From: Gordonia desulfuricans NBRC 100010
Lineage (GTDB): Bacteria > Actinomycetota > Actinomycetes > Mycobacteriales > Mycobacteriaceae
Assembly (NCBI RefSeq): GCF_001485495.1
Contig: NZ_BCNF01000022.1
Coordinates: 1 to 64,000, forward strand
Direction: 5' to 3'
DNA: 64,000 bases
The translations under genes and the position numbers were made by a program. Shown here piece by piece: positions 1 through 9,680 of this stretch. The notes beneath the pieces are model-generated. The model saw only the letters and a list, made by a program, of their open reading frames with translations, was not told the origin of the DNA and did not search any database. How positions within the stretch are numbered: position 1 is the first letter of the stretch; each line of letters begins with the position of its first letter.

Positions 1-53
1 GAAACCCCCGCAACACGACCTCGCCGGCGCAACCACCGGAGCGGTCCGACCGA

Positions 54-1181
54 TCAGTAGTCGGCGTCGGTGTACTCGATCACGCCACGGATGTTCTTGC
101 CCGACAGCATGTCGTCATAGCCTTCGTTGATCTGGTCCAGCCGATAGGTCGTGGTGATCAGATCCGAGAGGTTCAGTGATCCGGAACGATACTCGCGCAG
201 CAGGTTCGGGATCTGGGTGCGTGGACCGGTACCACCGAAGATCGCTCCCTGGACCCGCTTCTGCAGCAGCGTCAGCTCGAAGAGGTTGAGTTTGACGTCC
301 TCGGCGGCGAAGTTGCCCATACCCACCACGACCACCTGGCCGCCCTTGCCGGTGAGCCCCAGCGCCGGTGCGATGATGTCGCCGAAGATCTCGCCGACGG
401 TGATCACCGTGGTGTTGGCCATCTTTCCCCAGGTGATCTCCCCGATCACCGGTGCCGCCTCCTCGATCGAGGCGAACGAGTGGGTCGCACCCACCTTCTC
501 GGCCATCTGCCGTTTGAACGGGACCGGGTCGATTGCGATCACGAATCGTGCACCGGCCGCCGCGGCGCCCTGCACGGAGTTGATGCCGACGCCGCCGATA
601 CCGATCACCACCACGGTGTCACCGGTGTGGGTGTCGCCGATCTCCACGGCCGAGCCCCAGCCGGTGGCCACACCGCAGCCGAGGAGTGCGGCCTCACGCA
701 GCGGGATGTCGTCCTCGATCTTGACCACCGACGCCTCGCTGACGGTGATGTAGGGGGAGAACGTGCCGAGCAGGCACATCTGGGTCACCGGGGTGCCATC
801 CGTGGTGTGGATGCGGTGGGTGTTGTCGGCGATCGACAGTCCGCTCAGCAACCGCGCACCCTCGTCGCAGATGTTCTGATGCCCCTGCGAACACGGTTCG
901 CACACACCACACGCCGGGATGAACGCGGTGACGACGTGATCGCCCTCGGCGAGTCTGGTGACACCGGGACCGACCTTGGTCACCACGCCGGCGCCCTCGT
1001 GGCCGCCGAGCACCGGCATCGGGATGGGACTGTCACCGGTCCGCAGATGATGGTCGGAGTGGCAGAGTCCCGATGCGGCCAGGCGAACCTGGACCTCACC
1101 GGCGACGGGATCACCGATCTCGATCTCCTCGATCTGCCACGGCTGTCCGGGTTCCCGCAGAATCGCACCCTTGGTCTTCAC
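54..1181 (-). CDS. NDMA-type zinc-dependent alcohol dehydrogenase
   Basis: A 375-residue medium-chain dehydrogenase that should oxidise an alcohol (or reduce an aldehyde) in the cytoplasm. Visible marks are the catalytic zinc site Cys40 in GLCHSDHH and His61-Glu62 in GGHEGAG, the structural zinc cysteines Cys91, Cys94, Cys97 and Cys105, and the Rossmann motif GIGGVG. The length and the CGVCEPC spacing match the mycobacterial NDMA-dependent group, in which NAD(H) stays bound; that assignment is family knowledge. The frame stays open about 240 codons further upstream, but homology begins at GTG 1181, preceded by a GGAAAGG-like ribosome site. It is divergent from the MMPL gene across 127 bp. The substrate cannot be read from sequence. 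Confidence 0.85.
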   Translation of the reverse strand: MKTKGAILREPGQPWQIEEIEIGDPVAGEVQVRLAASGLCHSDHHLRTGDSPIPMPVLGGHEGAGVVTKVGPGVTRLAEGDHVVTAFIPACGVCEPCSQGHQNICDEGARLLSGLSIADNTHRIHTTDGTPVTQMCLLGTFSPYITVSEASVVKIEDDIPLREAALLGCGVATGWGSAVEIGDTHTGDTVVVIGIGGVGINSVQGAAAAGARFVIAIDPVPFKRQMAEKVGATHSFASIEEAAPVIGEITWGKMANTTVITVGEIFGDIIAPALGLTGKGGQVVVVGMGNFAAEDVKLNLFELTLLQKRVQGAIFGGTGPRTQIPNLLREYRSGSLNLSDLITTTYRLDQINEGYDDMLSGKNIRGVIEYTDADY

Positions 1182-1308
1182 GCGCCCCACACCTTTCCGG
1201 CACCATCTGTGCCTCACATCACATCGTCGGCCATGGATGCGCCGGCCCGCATGGGAATGACGGATTCGATGCGCGACCGGGACGGTGCCCCGTGCGAGGA
1301 TGGATGTC

Positions 1309-3498
1309 ATGGCCGAGCCCGCGTCCGACGACCCGAATGCCTCCGGCCGTCGGGTCCGCACCCTCCGGTGGTTGTTGCCCGCACTGCTGATCCTGCTGTG
1401 GATCGCGATCGGCGGTCTGACCGGACCGTTCGCCGGCAAACTCTCCTCGGTCACCACCTCCGACAGCAGCGCTTTTCTGCCCGCTTCGGCCGAATCCACC
1501 CGTGCCGGTGAGGAACTCGCGGCGTTCCAGGACACCGACGAGGTGCCGGCCATCGTCATCGCCGAACGCACGTCCGGGATCACCCCGGCCGACCGTGCGT
1601 TCGTCGCCGACGCCACCGGCGGCGTCGCGGGCACCCCCGGTTTCGGTACGGCCGTCTCACCACCGATCCCGTCGTCCGACGGTCGCGCACTCGAGGTGTT
1701 CATCCCGGTCTCCACCGTCGACTCCGATCTGGGTGATGCCGTGGAGGCCCTGCGCACGGCGCTCGACGACGCCCCGGACGGCCTGACCGTACTGGTCACC
1801 GGACCGGCCGGACAGATCGCCGATCTCGGTGAGGCCTTCGCCGGGATCGACGGCATCCTGCTGCTGGTCGCGGGGCTGGTGGTGATCGCCATCCTGATCG
1901 TCGTCTACCGCAGTCCGATCCTGCCGTTCGTGGTGATCATCTCGGCGGTGTTCGCCCTCGCCCTGGCCTGCGGGGTGGTCTATGCACTCACCCGGGCCGG
2001 GCTGCTCGAGTTGAACGGTCAGAGTCAGGGCATCCTGTTCATCCTGGTGTTCGGCGCCGCCACCGACTACGCATTGCTGCTGGTCTCACGGTTCCGCGAG
2101 GAGCTGACCGGCACCGACGACCGGGTCACCGCGATCACCCGGGCCTGGCGCGCCACGATCGAACCGATCGCGGCGTCGGCGGGCACGGTGATCGCCGGTG
2201 TGCTGTGTCTGCTGCTCAGCGACCTCAACTCCAACAGCAGCCTGGGCCCGATCGCCGCGCTCGGCATCGTCGCGTCGTTCCTGGCGTCGATGACCTTCCT
2301 GCCCGCGGTGCTCGCCCTGCTCGGCCGCTCCGCGTTCTGGCCCCTGCGCCCGCACCGCACCGACGGCGAACCGACGCACCGTTTCTGGCATGGCATCGCC
2401 GAGTGGGTGGCCGCCCGCCCCCGCGCGGTCTGGGTGGGCACCCTGATCGTGCTGATCGTCGGCGCGGCCTTCGCCCCCACCTTCCGTTCCGACGGCATCG
2501 CCCAGACCGACTTCTTCCTCGGCGACGTCGACTCGGTCGCCGGTGCCGAGATCCAGGCGCAGCATTTCGACGCCGGAGGCGGCAGCCCGACGTGGATTCT
2601 CACCGAGGCCGCCGCCGCCGATCAAGTGGTCGCGACCACGAAAACCGTCGACGGGGTCGCACAGGTGTCGGTGAGCAGCGAGAACGGCGCACCCATCGTG
2701 CGTGACGGCCGGGTGGCGGTCGAGGTGACCCTCGCCGACAACGCCGAGTCGTTGGCCGCCCAGGACACCGTCGAACGGATCCGCACCCGGGTGCACGCCA
2801 TCCCGGGCGCCGACGCCGAGGTGGGCGGCACCACCGCGGTCGCGCTGGACACCCGCACCACCGCCAAGGCCGACCGCAATCTGATCATCCCGGTGGTGCT
2901 GCTGGTGGTGCTGGCCGTACTGATCCTGCTGCTGCGCAGTCTGGTCGCACCACTGTTGCTGTTGGCCACCACGGTGTTGTCGTTCGCGACCACACTGGGT
3001 GTGGCCGCACTGCTGTTCAACGGGCCGTTCGGCTTTCCCGGCGCCGATCCGACCGTCCCGTTGTTCGCCTTCGTCTTCCTGGTGGCGCTCGGGATCGACT
3101 ACAACATCTTCCTGATGACGCGGGTGCGGGAGGAATCGCTGCGGCACGGCACCCGGGCCGGGGTGATCGCCGGGCTCACCTCCACCGGCGGTGTGATCAC
3201 CTCGGCGGGTGTGGTGCTGGCGGCCACCTTCGCGTCGTTGGCGGTGATCCCGCTGCTGTTCCTGGCCCAGGTCGCCTTCCTGGTGGCCTTCGGTGTGCTC
3301 GTCGATGCGCTGATCGTCCGGACACTGCTGGTCCCCGCGCTGTCCCTGGACATCGGGCGTCGGATCTGGTGGCCGAGCGCCCTCTCCCGAACCGACCCCG
3401 CCCGAACCGACCCCACCGATGACGACAAGTCCGGCGGAACACCGGTTCCCGCAACGGGTTCGGCCGAATCCGGGGTCCGCGTCGACGATCAGGGCTAG
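1309..3498 (+). CDS. MMPL-family (RND) membrane transporter
   Basis: A 729-residue inner-membrane protein of the MMPL/RND superfamily, which in mycolic-acid bacteria exports lipids or small amphiphiles by proton antiport. It has two repeats: TM1 near residues 14-32 then a large extracytoplasmic loop, and a second loop after about residue 350. The paired GXXXDY signatures are present (FGAATDYALLL near 250, LGIDYNIFLM near 595), each carrying the Asp-Tyr pair thought to relay protons. The tail after TM12 is short and polar. ATG 1309 sits 9 nt after GCGAGG; in-frame GTG 1285 and ATG 1300 are alternatives. The gene is 41 bp upstream of the R2lox gene. Its cargo is unknown. Confidence 0.85.
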   Translation: MAEPASDDPNASGRRVRTLRWLLPALLILLWIAIGGLTGPFAGKLSSVTTSDSSAFLPASAESTRAGEELAAFQDTDEVPAIVIAERTSGITPADRAFVADATGGVAGTPGFGTAVSPPIPSSDGRALEVFIPVSTVDSDLGDAVEALRTALDDAPDGLTVLVTGPAGQIADLGEAFAGIDGILLLVAGLVVIAILIVVYRSPILPFVVIISAVFALALACGVVYALTRAGLLELNGQSQGILFILVFGAATDYALLLVSRFREELTGTDDRVTAITRAWRATIEPIAASAGTVIAGVLCLLLSDLNSNSSLGPIAALGIVASFLASMTFLPAVLALLGRSAFWPLRPHRTDGEPTHRFWHGIAEWVAARPRAVWVGTLIVLIVGAAFAPTFRSDGIAQTDFFLGDVDSVAGAEIQAQHFDAGGGSPTWILTEAAAADQVVATTKTVDGVAQVSVSSENGAPIVRDGRVAVEVTLADNAESLAAQDTVERIRTRVHAIPGADAEVGGTTAVALDTRTTAKADRNLIIPVVLLVVLAVLILLLRSLVAPLLLLATTVLSFATTLGVAALLFNGPFGFPGADPTVPLFAFVFLVALGIDYNIFLMTRVREESLRHGTRAGVIAGLTSTGGVITSAGVVLAATFASLAVIPLLFLAQVAFLVAFGVLVDALIVRTLLVPALSLDIGRRIWWPSALSRTDPARTDPTDDDKSGGTPVPATGSAESGVRVDDQG

Positions 3499-3539
3499 CG
3501 TCGGCATCACAGCCCTCTTGACGTGAAATCTGGTGTCCG

Positions 3540-4499
3540 ATGACCCTCTCCGATCACACCGCGGACCTTCGGGAGGACTTCACCTCCCTGCGCCGCGGTG
3601 GCCTGAACTGGAACTCCCTGCCCCTGCGCCTGTTCACCAAGGGCAATGCCCGCTTCTGGGATCCGACGGCGATCGACTTCGGTGCCGACGCCGAGGACTG
3701 GCAGGAGATCACCGCCGAGCAACGGCGCAGTGCCACCTTCCTGGTGTCGGAGTTCGTCGCCGGCGAGGAGGCCGTCACCGCCGACATCCGGCCGTTCATG
3801 GATGCGATGGCCGCCGAGGGACGGTTCGGCGACGAGATGTATCTGAGCCAGTTCTGTTTCGAGGAGGCCAAACACACCCAGGTGTTCCGGCTCTGGATGG
3901 ATGCGGTGGGCCTGACCGCCGACCTCAATCCGTATGTCGCCGAGAACCCCTACTACCGGCAACTGTTCTACGAGGAGCTGCCGACGTCGTTGCAGGCACT
4001 CCACGCCGATCCGTCACCGCGAAATCAGGTGCGCGCCAGCGTGACCTACAACCACGTCGTCGAGGGCTCGTTGGCGCTCACCGGATATCACGCGTGGCAC
4101 AAGGTCTGCGCCAAGTACGAGATCTTCCCCGGTATGCGCAACCTGATCCGGCTGATCGGCGACGACGAGCGCCGCCACATGGCGTGGGGCACGTTCACCT
4201 GCCGGCGGCACGTGGCCGCCGACGACTCGCTGTGGACCGTCATCACCGACCGGATGGGTGAACTGCTGCCGCTGGCCGTCGGGTTGATCAACTGGGTCAA
4301 CGACCAGTTCGACGAGCAGCCGTTCGGTCTCGACAACGACGAGTTCGTCGCCTATGCCGCCGACCGCGCGCAGCGCCGCCTCGGCGCCATCGAGTCCGCG
4401 CGCGGGCGCGACCTCGCCGAGATCGATCTGGACTGCTCCCCCGCCGAACTCGAGGAGAGGTTCGGGCAGGAAGATGCCGCGGCGATGGGCGCGCTCTGA
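3540..4499 (+). CDS. R2-like ligand-binding oxidase (R2lox, Mn/Fe)
   Basis: A 319-residue ferritin-like di-metal oxidase close to M. tuberculosis Rv0233. Metal ligands are Glu76, Glu109, His112, Glu175, Glu210 and His213; the residues that form the ether cross-link in the family are Val79 and Tyr170. Every one is offset by eight positions from Rv0233, so the active site is complete. These enzymes assemble a Mn/Fe centre and bind a fatty acid; their physiological reaction is not established. Despite old nrdB annotations it is not a ribonucleotide reductase subunit. ATG 3540 has no clear ribosome site, and the N-terminus is slightly longer than in Rv0233. It probably shares a transcript with the MMPL gene. 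Confidence 0.9.
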   Translation: MTLSDHTADLREDFTSLRRGGLNWNSLPLRLFTKGNARFWDPTAIDFGADAEDWQEITAEQRRSATFLVSEFVAGEEAVTADIRPFMDAMAAEGRFGDEMYLSQFCFEEAKHTQVFRLWMDAVGLTADLNPYVAENPYYRQLFYEELPTSLQALHADPSPRNQVRASVTYNHVVEGSLALTGYHAWHKVCAKYEIFPGMRNLIRLIGDDERRHMAWGTFTCRRHVAADDSLWTVITDRMGELLPLAVGLINWVNDQFDEQPFGLDNDEFVAYAADRAQRRLGAIESARGRDLAEIDLDCSPAELEERFGQEDAAAMGAL

Positions 4500-4510
4500 C
4501 CCACCGCCGC

Positions 4511-5152
4511 TCACCGGCTCCCGAGCTCGACGATCTCGGCACACCGCGATTCGACGAGCCCGCGGTGATGGCTGACCAGGACCAGGGCCGCTCCGTCGTC
4601 GACGATCTCCTGGAGCAGGCCGATCACCGATCGGGCGGCCACCGGGTCGAGCATCGAGGTGGGTTCGTCGGCGAGCACGATGTGCGGTGCCTGAACCAGC
4701 AGGCGTCCCACGCAGGCCCGTTGCAGCTGGCCGTCACTGACCTGGGCCGGGAATCGCTCCAGCAGAGACGATTCCAGTCCGACGCGCCCGGCGATCGCAT
4801 CGACGTCGACATCGCCGCCGGTGATCACGGCCGGTTCGGCGACGATGCGGCGCAGTGTCCAGCGCGGGTTGACGACCAGCCGCGGATGCTGGGCGAGCAT
4901 GCCGATCGCACCCGGCGCCGGGGTGTCCCGCTCGCCGTACCGGACGGTGCCGGAATCGGCCGGGACCAGACCCGCGAGCACCCGCAGCAGCGTGGTCTTC
5001 CCGGTCCCCGACGGACCGGTCACCCCGGTCATGGAGCCCGGCCGCGCCCGAAGGTCGACGTCGTCGAGCACCGTGTGCCCGTCGAAGCCCACGCGCAGTC
5101 GCTCGGCGACGAGGCCGGAGGTCTGCCGGAGCGCAGTCGGTGTGTGCGGCAT
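4511..5152 (-). CDS. ABC importer ATPase (OppF/NikE type)
   Basis: A 213-residue ATP-binding subunit, last gene of a five-gene peptide/nickel-class importer operon. Walker A is GPSGTGKTT, Walker B is IVLADEPTS and the switch His is in VSHHRG. The signature loop reads VSDGQ instead of LSGGQ, a modest departure. It lacks the C-terminal oligopeptide-type extension, so it is short for the family. ATG 5152 is preferred because GGAGG stands 6-7 nt upstream; ATG 5170, which overlaps the previous gene's stop as ATGA, gives 219 residues. Its 3' end faces that of the R2lox gene across 11 bp. Confidence 0.85.
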   Translation of the reverse strand: MPHTPTALRQTSGLVAERLRVGFDGHTVLDDVDLRARPGSMTGVTGPSGTGKTTLLRVLAGLVPADSGTVRYGERDTPAPGAIGMLAQHPRLVVNPRWTLRRIVAEPAVITGGDVDVDAIAGRVGLESSLLERFPAQVSDGQLQRACVGRLLVQAPHIVLADEPTSMLDPVAARSVIGLLQEIVDDGAALVLVSHHRGLVESRCAEIVELGSR

Positions 5153-5166
5153 GGGAATCCTCCGGC

Positions 5167-5931
5167 TCATCGGATCGGTGTGAAGAACGCGGCGACATAG
5201 TCGTCGGGATGCTCGGCGCACGCCTGGAGGTCCTGTTCGGCGACGATCCTCCCGGCCCGCATCACCGCGATGGAGCGGCACACGCGGGCTTCTGTCAGCG
5301 CGTCCATGTCGTGGGTGATCACCAGTACCGCCGCACCACGCTCGGCGAGGCTGCCGAGCAATGCCCAGATCGCCTGTGCCCGTTTCGGGTCGAGTGCGGA
5401 GGTGGGCTCGTCGGCGACGATCACGGCCGGTTCGGCGACGATCGCGGCGGCCACCGCCGCGCGCTGCGCCATCCCCCCGGACAGCTCGTGCGGGTAGCAG
5501 TCGAGCGCATCGACCGGAAGTCCCACGTCGGCGCACAGTTCGGCCGGGGTCCGTGAGCCGCCGAGGACGTCGACGACCTCGGACAGCTGGCCACCCAGCG
5601 TGCGAACCGGGGTGAACGAGGTCATCGGGGACTGCGGGACCAGGCCGATGTGCCTGCCGCGCAGGGCCCGCCAGCGTGGGTCGTCGACGCCGAGGGTCTC
5701 ACCCGCGACGGTCACCGTGCCGCCGACCCGCGACCCGGGCGGCAGCAAACCGGTGAGTGCGGCGGCGAGCATCGACTTGCCGCAACCGGATTCACCGATC
5801 AGTGCGGTGACGCTCCCCGCGGCCAGGCAGAGGTCGACGTCGTCGAGCACCCGCACCGTGTCGGCACGGCGGTCACGGCGGGTGGCGATGTCGACGGTCA
5901 GACCCGTCACCCGTGCGATCGGTTCGGTCAT
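5167..5931 (-). CDS. ABC importer ATPase (OppD/NikD type)
   Basis: A 254-residue ATPase that pairs with the next gene's product to power the importer. Walker A is GESGCGKS, the signature is LSGGMAQR, Walker B is VIVADEPTSALD and the switch His is in ITHDM. The C-terminus (near AEHPDDYVAAFF) has the start of the OppD-type tail but stops without its Fe-S or oligopeptide extension. ATG 5931 overlaps the permease stop (ATGA) and has GGGGAGG 7-8 nt upstream. The in-frame open sequence back to 6042 lies inside the permease gene and is not used. Confidence 0.88.
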   Translation of the reverse strand: MTEPIARVTGLTVDIATRRDRRADTVRVLDDVDLCLAAGSVTALIGESGCGKSMLAAALTGLLPPGSRVGGTVTVAGETLGVDDPRWRALRGRHIGLVPQSPMTSFTPVRTLGGQLSEVVDVLGGSRTPAELCADVGLPVDALDCYPHELSGGMAQRAAVAAAIVAEPAVIVADEPTSALDPKRAQAIWALLGSLAERGAAVLVITHDMDALTEARVCRSIAVMRAGRIVAEQDLQACAEHPDDYVAAFFTPIR

Positions 5932-6818
5932 CACCACACCTCCCCACTCGGCGGACGATGGTTGCGGCGCAACGCCGATCCGGCAGCGGTACACGCCAGG
6001 GCGGCGATGATCAGCGCCAGCCCGGGGACGACCAGCGTCCACCAGGCACCGGTCAGGACGTCACCGCGGGCCTGCCCGAGCAGCGTGCCGAGGCTGGCCT
6101 CGTCCGGCGAGAGTCCCACCCCCAGGAACGAGAGGGTGGTCTCGTGCCACACCGCGTGCGGCAGCAGGATGATCATGGCCACCAGTGCCTGTCCGGTGAC
6201 CGCCGGGAGCAGGTGCCGGCGTGCGACGAACCAGCGGGACGCGCCGGCGAGCCGGGCCGACTCGATCCATCCGGCGTGCGCGTTGTCGAGCAGTTCGGCA
6301 CGCACCACGCGGGCCACCGACGGCCAGTGCGTCAGCGCGATGGAGGCGACGATGGCCACCGGGTCACCGCGCCACATCGCGGCGATCACCACACCCACCA
6401 CCAGGTGGGGCAGCGCGTTGACCCCGTCGACGACGCGCATCACCACGGCGTCGAACCAGCCACCGATGGTCACCGCACCGATCCCCACCACCAGGCCCAG
6501 GACCGTCGAGATCACCGCGCACAGGGCGGCGATCAGCAGGGAGATACGGAGGCCCTCTGCGGTCCGGACACCGAGGTCGTAGCCGGAATGGTCGGTACCC
6601 AGCCATGCTCCGTCGCCCGGCGCGCGCAGGGCGGCGGCGAAGTCGGCGGTCTGGTCACCGGCGAGCAGCGGGACGACTACGGCGAAGGCCGCCACCAGCG
6701 CCAGGACCACCCAGGGCCCGTGTCGCCACAGCCGGCCGGCGGCATCCCGGACGGTCTGTGCACAGCCGGTTGTCCGCGTCCGGACGTCTGCACCTCCGGC
6801 GAGGTTCCCGGCGGTCAT
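5931..6818 (-). CDS. ABC importer permease (DppC/NikC type)
   Basis: A 295-residue inner-membrane permease. A membrane segment near residues 36-56 is followed by a periplasmic loop containing WLGTDHSGYDLGVR, typical of DppC-type proteins, then about five more membrane segments. The EAA-like coupling motif around RLAGASRWFVARRHLLPA contacts the ATPases. Start and stop both overlap the neighbours by ATGA, so translation of the operon is coupled. The substrate (peptide, nickel chelate or another small molecule) cannot be told from the permease. Confidence 0.88.
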   Translation of the reverse strand: MTAGNLAGGADVRTRTTGCAQTVRDAAGRLWRHGPWVVLALVAAFAVVVPLLAGDQTADFAAALRAPGDGAWLGTDHSGYDLGVRTAEGLRISLLIAALCAVISTVLGLVVGIGAVTIGGWFDAVVMRVVDGVNALPHLVVGVVIAAMWRGDPVAIVASIALTHWPSVARVVRAELLDNAHAGWIESARLAGASRWFVARRHLLPAVTGQALVAMIILLPHAVWHETTLSFLGVGLSPDEASLGTLLGQARGDVLTGAWWTLVVPGLALIIAALACTAAGSALRRNHRPPSGEVW

Positions 6819-7900
6819 GCGGTCAGTCCGATCCGCGGGTCGATCCAGACGGCTGCGGCGTCGGATAGTGCCGAGCCGATCAGCACCAGCACCGCCGATC
6901 CCACCGCGAGCGAGGCGAGCAGCGGGAAGTCCAGGGCCACAGCCGAATCGACGAGCGCCTGGGCCAGTCCCGGCCAGCCGAACACGGTCTCGACGATCGC
7001 GGCCCCGGCAATCAGCTCGGGCAGGCGTGTACCCAGCAGGGCCAAAGTCGGCAGAACCGACATCGGCGCGACATGGCCGCGGAGCAAACGGATTCCGCCG
7101 ATCCCGCGTGCGCGCGCACCGCGCACCGCATCGGAGTCGACGGCATCGATCACCGCCGCCCGCATGGACAGCAGCAACCAGGGGATCATCGACACCGTCA
7201 GGGCGACGAACGGGAGCACGGCATGGGTGAGGATGCCGTCGACGCTGTAGTCGTCGCCGGGCCGTCGGGCGCCCGACGTCGGGAATGCCCCGAGCCCCAC
7301 CGCGAACACGCTCACCAGCAACAGTGACACCACGAACGGCGGTGTCGCGGCGAGGACCGCTGCGAGACCGGTGCAGACCCGGTCGACGAGCCCGCCGCGG
7401 CGCATGCCGATCACCGCACCCAGGATGATCGAGATGACCGCTGCGGCAAGCAATGCCGCCAGCGAGATACCGACGGTGAACGGCATGCGTGCGGCGATCA
7501 CGTCGGCGACCGGCTGCGACTGCGTCGCCGACCAGCCGAGATCACCGTGCATCAGGTTGCGGCACCAGTCCCACCATGCCGACGGCCAGCTCTGGTCGAG
7601 GTGATAGGCCTCGCGGACGGCTTCGCGCTGGGACTCGGTCGCCGACTGGTAGCGGTCGCCGAGATGGGCGGTCAGCGGATCGAACGGCGACATCCCCGCC
7701 ACCAGGAACACCCCCAGCGACACCAGCACGATGGTGGGGATCGCGATCAGCAGCCGGCGGGCGAGCAGTCGCAGCGCCACCCGGTTCCGTGACGGCCGCC
7801 GGCGGCCGGCCACACCCGGATCGATCGGCTCTTCGGAACCCTGTTGTCGTGCAGCGACCTTCGGGTCCGACGTCGAGTCGGCGGAAACGGTGGCGGTCAT
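6815..7900 (-). CDS. ABC importer permease (DppB/NikB type)
   Basis: A 361-residue permease partner. The N-terminal 45 residues are polar and cytoplasmic, longer than usual; TM1 follows (LLIAIPTIVLVSLGVFLVAG), then the periplasmic loop with YHLDQSWPSAWWDW and five further membrane segments. The coupling motif ARGIGGIRLLRGHVAP is present. ATG 7900 overlaps the stop of the substrate-binding gene (ATGA); the frame remains open to 7996 within that gene, but MTATVSADS is the natural start. Confidence 0.88.
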   Translation of the reverse strand: MTATVSADSTSDPKVAARQQGSEEPIDPGVAGRRRPSRNRVALRLLARRLLIAIPTIVLVSLGVFLVAGMSPFDPLTAHLGDRYQSATESQREAVREAYHLDQSWPSAWWDWCRNLMHGDLGWSATQSQPVADVIAARMPFTVGISLAALLAAAVISIILGAVIGMRRGGLVDRVCTGLAAVLAATPPFVVSLLLVSVFAVGLGAFPTSGARRPGDDYSVDGILTHAVLPFVALTVSMIPWLLLSMRAAVIDAVDSDAVRGARARGIGGIRLLRGHVAPMSVLPTLALLGTRLPELIAGAAIVETVFGWPGLAQALVDSAVALDFPLLASLAVGSAVLVLIGSALSDAAAVWIDPRIGLTA

Positions 7901-9489
7901 CACCGGCCGCCCTCGGTCCACGACGGCAGGTTCCACCACGGCCCCCAGGTGACCCCGTGGGAGTGGGGTTCGAGGATCGGCGCGTCGTGTGTCCATGCGC
8001 CGGGCCGGGAGACATAGGTGTGGTGCAGGAAGGTCAGGAACACCGACGACGGCGCCTGGGCGTAGACCCGCTGGATCTGCCGGTACCGTTCGGTGTTCTC
8101 CGGTGACGGCGCGCTCATCCGGGCGGCGTCGAGCAGTGCGTCGAGTCCGGGTGCGGTGAAGTTCCCCGGGTTCGAGTACGGCGACGAGTCCGGCACGCGC
8201 GTGTGCAGCGTGTCGTACACCTGCGAGTCGATGCTGTACGGGGCGGAGCCGCCACCGAGGAGCACTGCGTCGGTGCCGAGTCGGGTGTCGATGTCGTCCC
8301 AGCTGGTGCCTCGCGGGGTGACCTCGACACCGAGCGGCTTCATCGCCGCGGCGAAGGCCACCGACAGATCGCGGCGGAGGGTGTCCTGGGCGTTGTAGAG
8401 CAGCGTGAACGACGCGCGATCGGTGCCCTTGGCGCGGATTCCGTCACCACCGGCGATCCATCCGGCACGCTCCAGGACGGCCTCCGCCGCGGCCCGGTCG
8501 TACCCGAATTGTGTTGCGGCGTCGTAGGCCTCGCCGTACACCGGTGCGATCGGCGTCGACGACGGTTCCCCCCGGCCGGCGAGGACGTCGGTGACCAGCG
8601 CTTGCCGGTCCACACCGAGGTTCATCGCCAGTCGCGCCTGCACGTCGGCGGTGAAGGCGTTGCCGGCCGGCAACGACACGCCACGCCAGTCGGCCGAGCG
8701 CACCGCCACCACCTGTGCACCGTCCCGGCCGTCGAGCGTGTTCGCCAGTCGCGGTGGGAGGTTGGTGCCGTCGACCTCGCCGGCGGCGATCCGCTGGGCA
8801 CGGGTGTTGTCGTCGGGGACGTAGCTGTAGACGACGCGGCGCAGTTGCGGCGCGCGGCCCCAATAGTCGTCGCGGGCGACCAGGACCGCCTGGTCGGGCT
8901 GCAGGGAGTCCAGGCGGTACGGGCCGGTGCCGACGGGCTCGGTGTTGAGCTTCCACTCGGCGGCCGGCGCGTCCTGCACCCGCTCGGACGGGACGATGCC
9001 CAGCAGCAGGTACGGCGACGGGTCGGCTGCGGTGTCGAGCTTCACCACCACCGCGTTCGGCCCGTCCGCGGTGATCTCGGTGATCGGTGCGACATCGGTG
9101 GAGATCTCCGATGCGACGGCCGGGTTGCGCACCGCCCGGTAGGTGGCCACGACGTCGGCGGAGTCGAAGGCGGTTCCGTCGGAGAAGGAGATGTTCTCCC
9201 GCAACGGGATACGCCAGGTGTTGGTGTCTCCGATCCGGGCGGGTGCCGCCGCGGCGAGCGCCGGGACCAGGTCCGGGACGACGGTGTCGTCGTCGGCCTG
9301 CGGCTGCAGCAATCCCTCGTAGATCGGGGAGACACCGAGTTGCCCGTAGCCCATCATCGGGTTGTAGTCACCCAGCTCGTACCCGGTGGCCAGGACCAGC
9401 CGATCGTCCTGCTCGTCCGTCGAGCCGGAACAGGCGGCCGCGAGCATCGCCACCGCTCCGGCCATCGCGAGCATTGCACGCCGCTTCAT
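7900..9489 (-). CDS. ABC importer solute-binding lipoprotein (SBP_bac_5)
   Basis: A 529-residue extracytoplasmic binding protein of the peptide/nickel family, first gene of the importer operon. The N-terminus is a lipoprotein signal: MKRR, a hydrophobic stretch, then the lipobox LAAAC with the acylated Cys near residue 20. The mature part has the family pattern NPMMGY..IYEGLL, WRIPLREN-SFSDGT, and a late YRQIQRVYA. ATG 9489 follows AGAGGTGATA. A 14-bp palindrome lies 18-31 bp upstream of the start, making it the likely control point for the whole operon (4511-9489). Confidence 0.9.
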   Translation of the reverse strand: MKRRAMLAMAGAVAMLAAACSGSTDEQDDRLVLATGYELGDYNPMMGYGQLGVSPIYEGLLQPQADDDTVVPDLVPALAAAAPARIGDTNTWRIPLRENISFSDGTAFDSADVVATYRAVRNPAVASEISTDVAPITEITADGPNAVVVKLDTAADPSPYLLLGIVPSERVQDAPAAEWKLNTEPVGTGPYRLDSLQPDQAVLVARDDYWGRAPQLRRVVYSYVPDDNTRAQRIAAGEVDGTNLPPRLANTLDGRDGAQVVAVRSADWRGVSLPAGNAFTADVQARLAMNLGVDRQALVTDVLAGRGEPSSTPIAPVYGEAYDAATQFGYDRAAAEAVLERAGWIAGGDGIRAKGTDRASFTLLYNAQDTLRRDLSVAFAAAMKPLGVEVTPRGTSWDDIDTRLGTDAVLLGGGSAPYSIDSQVYDTLHTRVPDSSPYSNPGNFTAPGLDALLDAARMSAPSPENTERYRQIQRVYAQAPSSVFLTFLHHTYVSRPGAWTHDAPILEPHSHGVTWGPWWNLPSWTEGGR

Positions 9490-9506
9490 TTATCACCTCT
9501 AAAGTC

Positions 9507-9520
9507 TGTTCAGTTGAACA
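9507..9520. promoter_or_regulatory. Palindromic operator upstream of the importer operon
   Basis: TGTTCA-GT-TGAACA is a perfect inverted repeat, 18 bp upstream of the solute-binding-protein start and inside its 5' leader or promoter. It suits a TetR- or GntR-type dimer. No regulator gene adjoins the operon, so the binding protein is unknown. Confidence 0.45.
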
Positions 9521-9662
9521 TATGAGCATATTCTCAGCCCATTGGGTGATCGTCGCAATCCGGACAGCCGTTGGCCAGTCTTTCGACGCATTACTGGCCG
9601 ACCGGACAGGGCGGGACAGCCGAGACGTCGAGGGTCGACGCGCGGCGACCCGGTGACAAAGA

Positions 9663-9680
9663 ACTAGAACACGTTCTAGT
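9663..9680. promoter_or_regulatory. KstR-type operator
   Basis: The 18-bp sequence ACTAGAAC-AC-GTTCTAGT is a perfect palindrome with a 2-nt centre. Its inner 14 bp (9665-9678) fit the published KstR consensus TNNAACNNGTTNNA at every fixed position. KstR is the TetR repressor of the actinobacterial cholesterol-degradation regulon. The site overlaps the -10 box of the downstream hydrolase, so binding should block transcription. Confidence 0.75.

Noticed and set aside
1182-1892. N-terminal extension of the alcohol dehydrogenase frame
   Set aside because: Overlaps the divergent MMPL gene and has Ser/Arg/Pro-rich low-complexity composition; the family N-terminus begins at GTG 1181.
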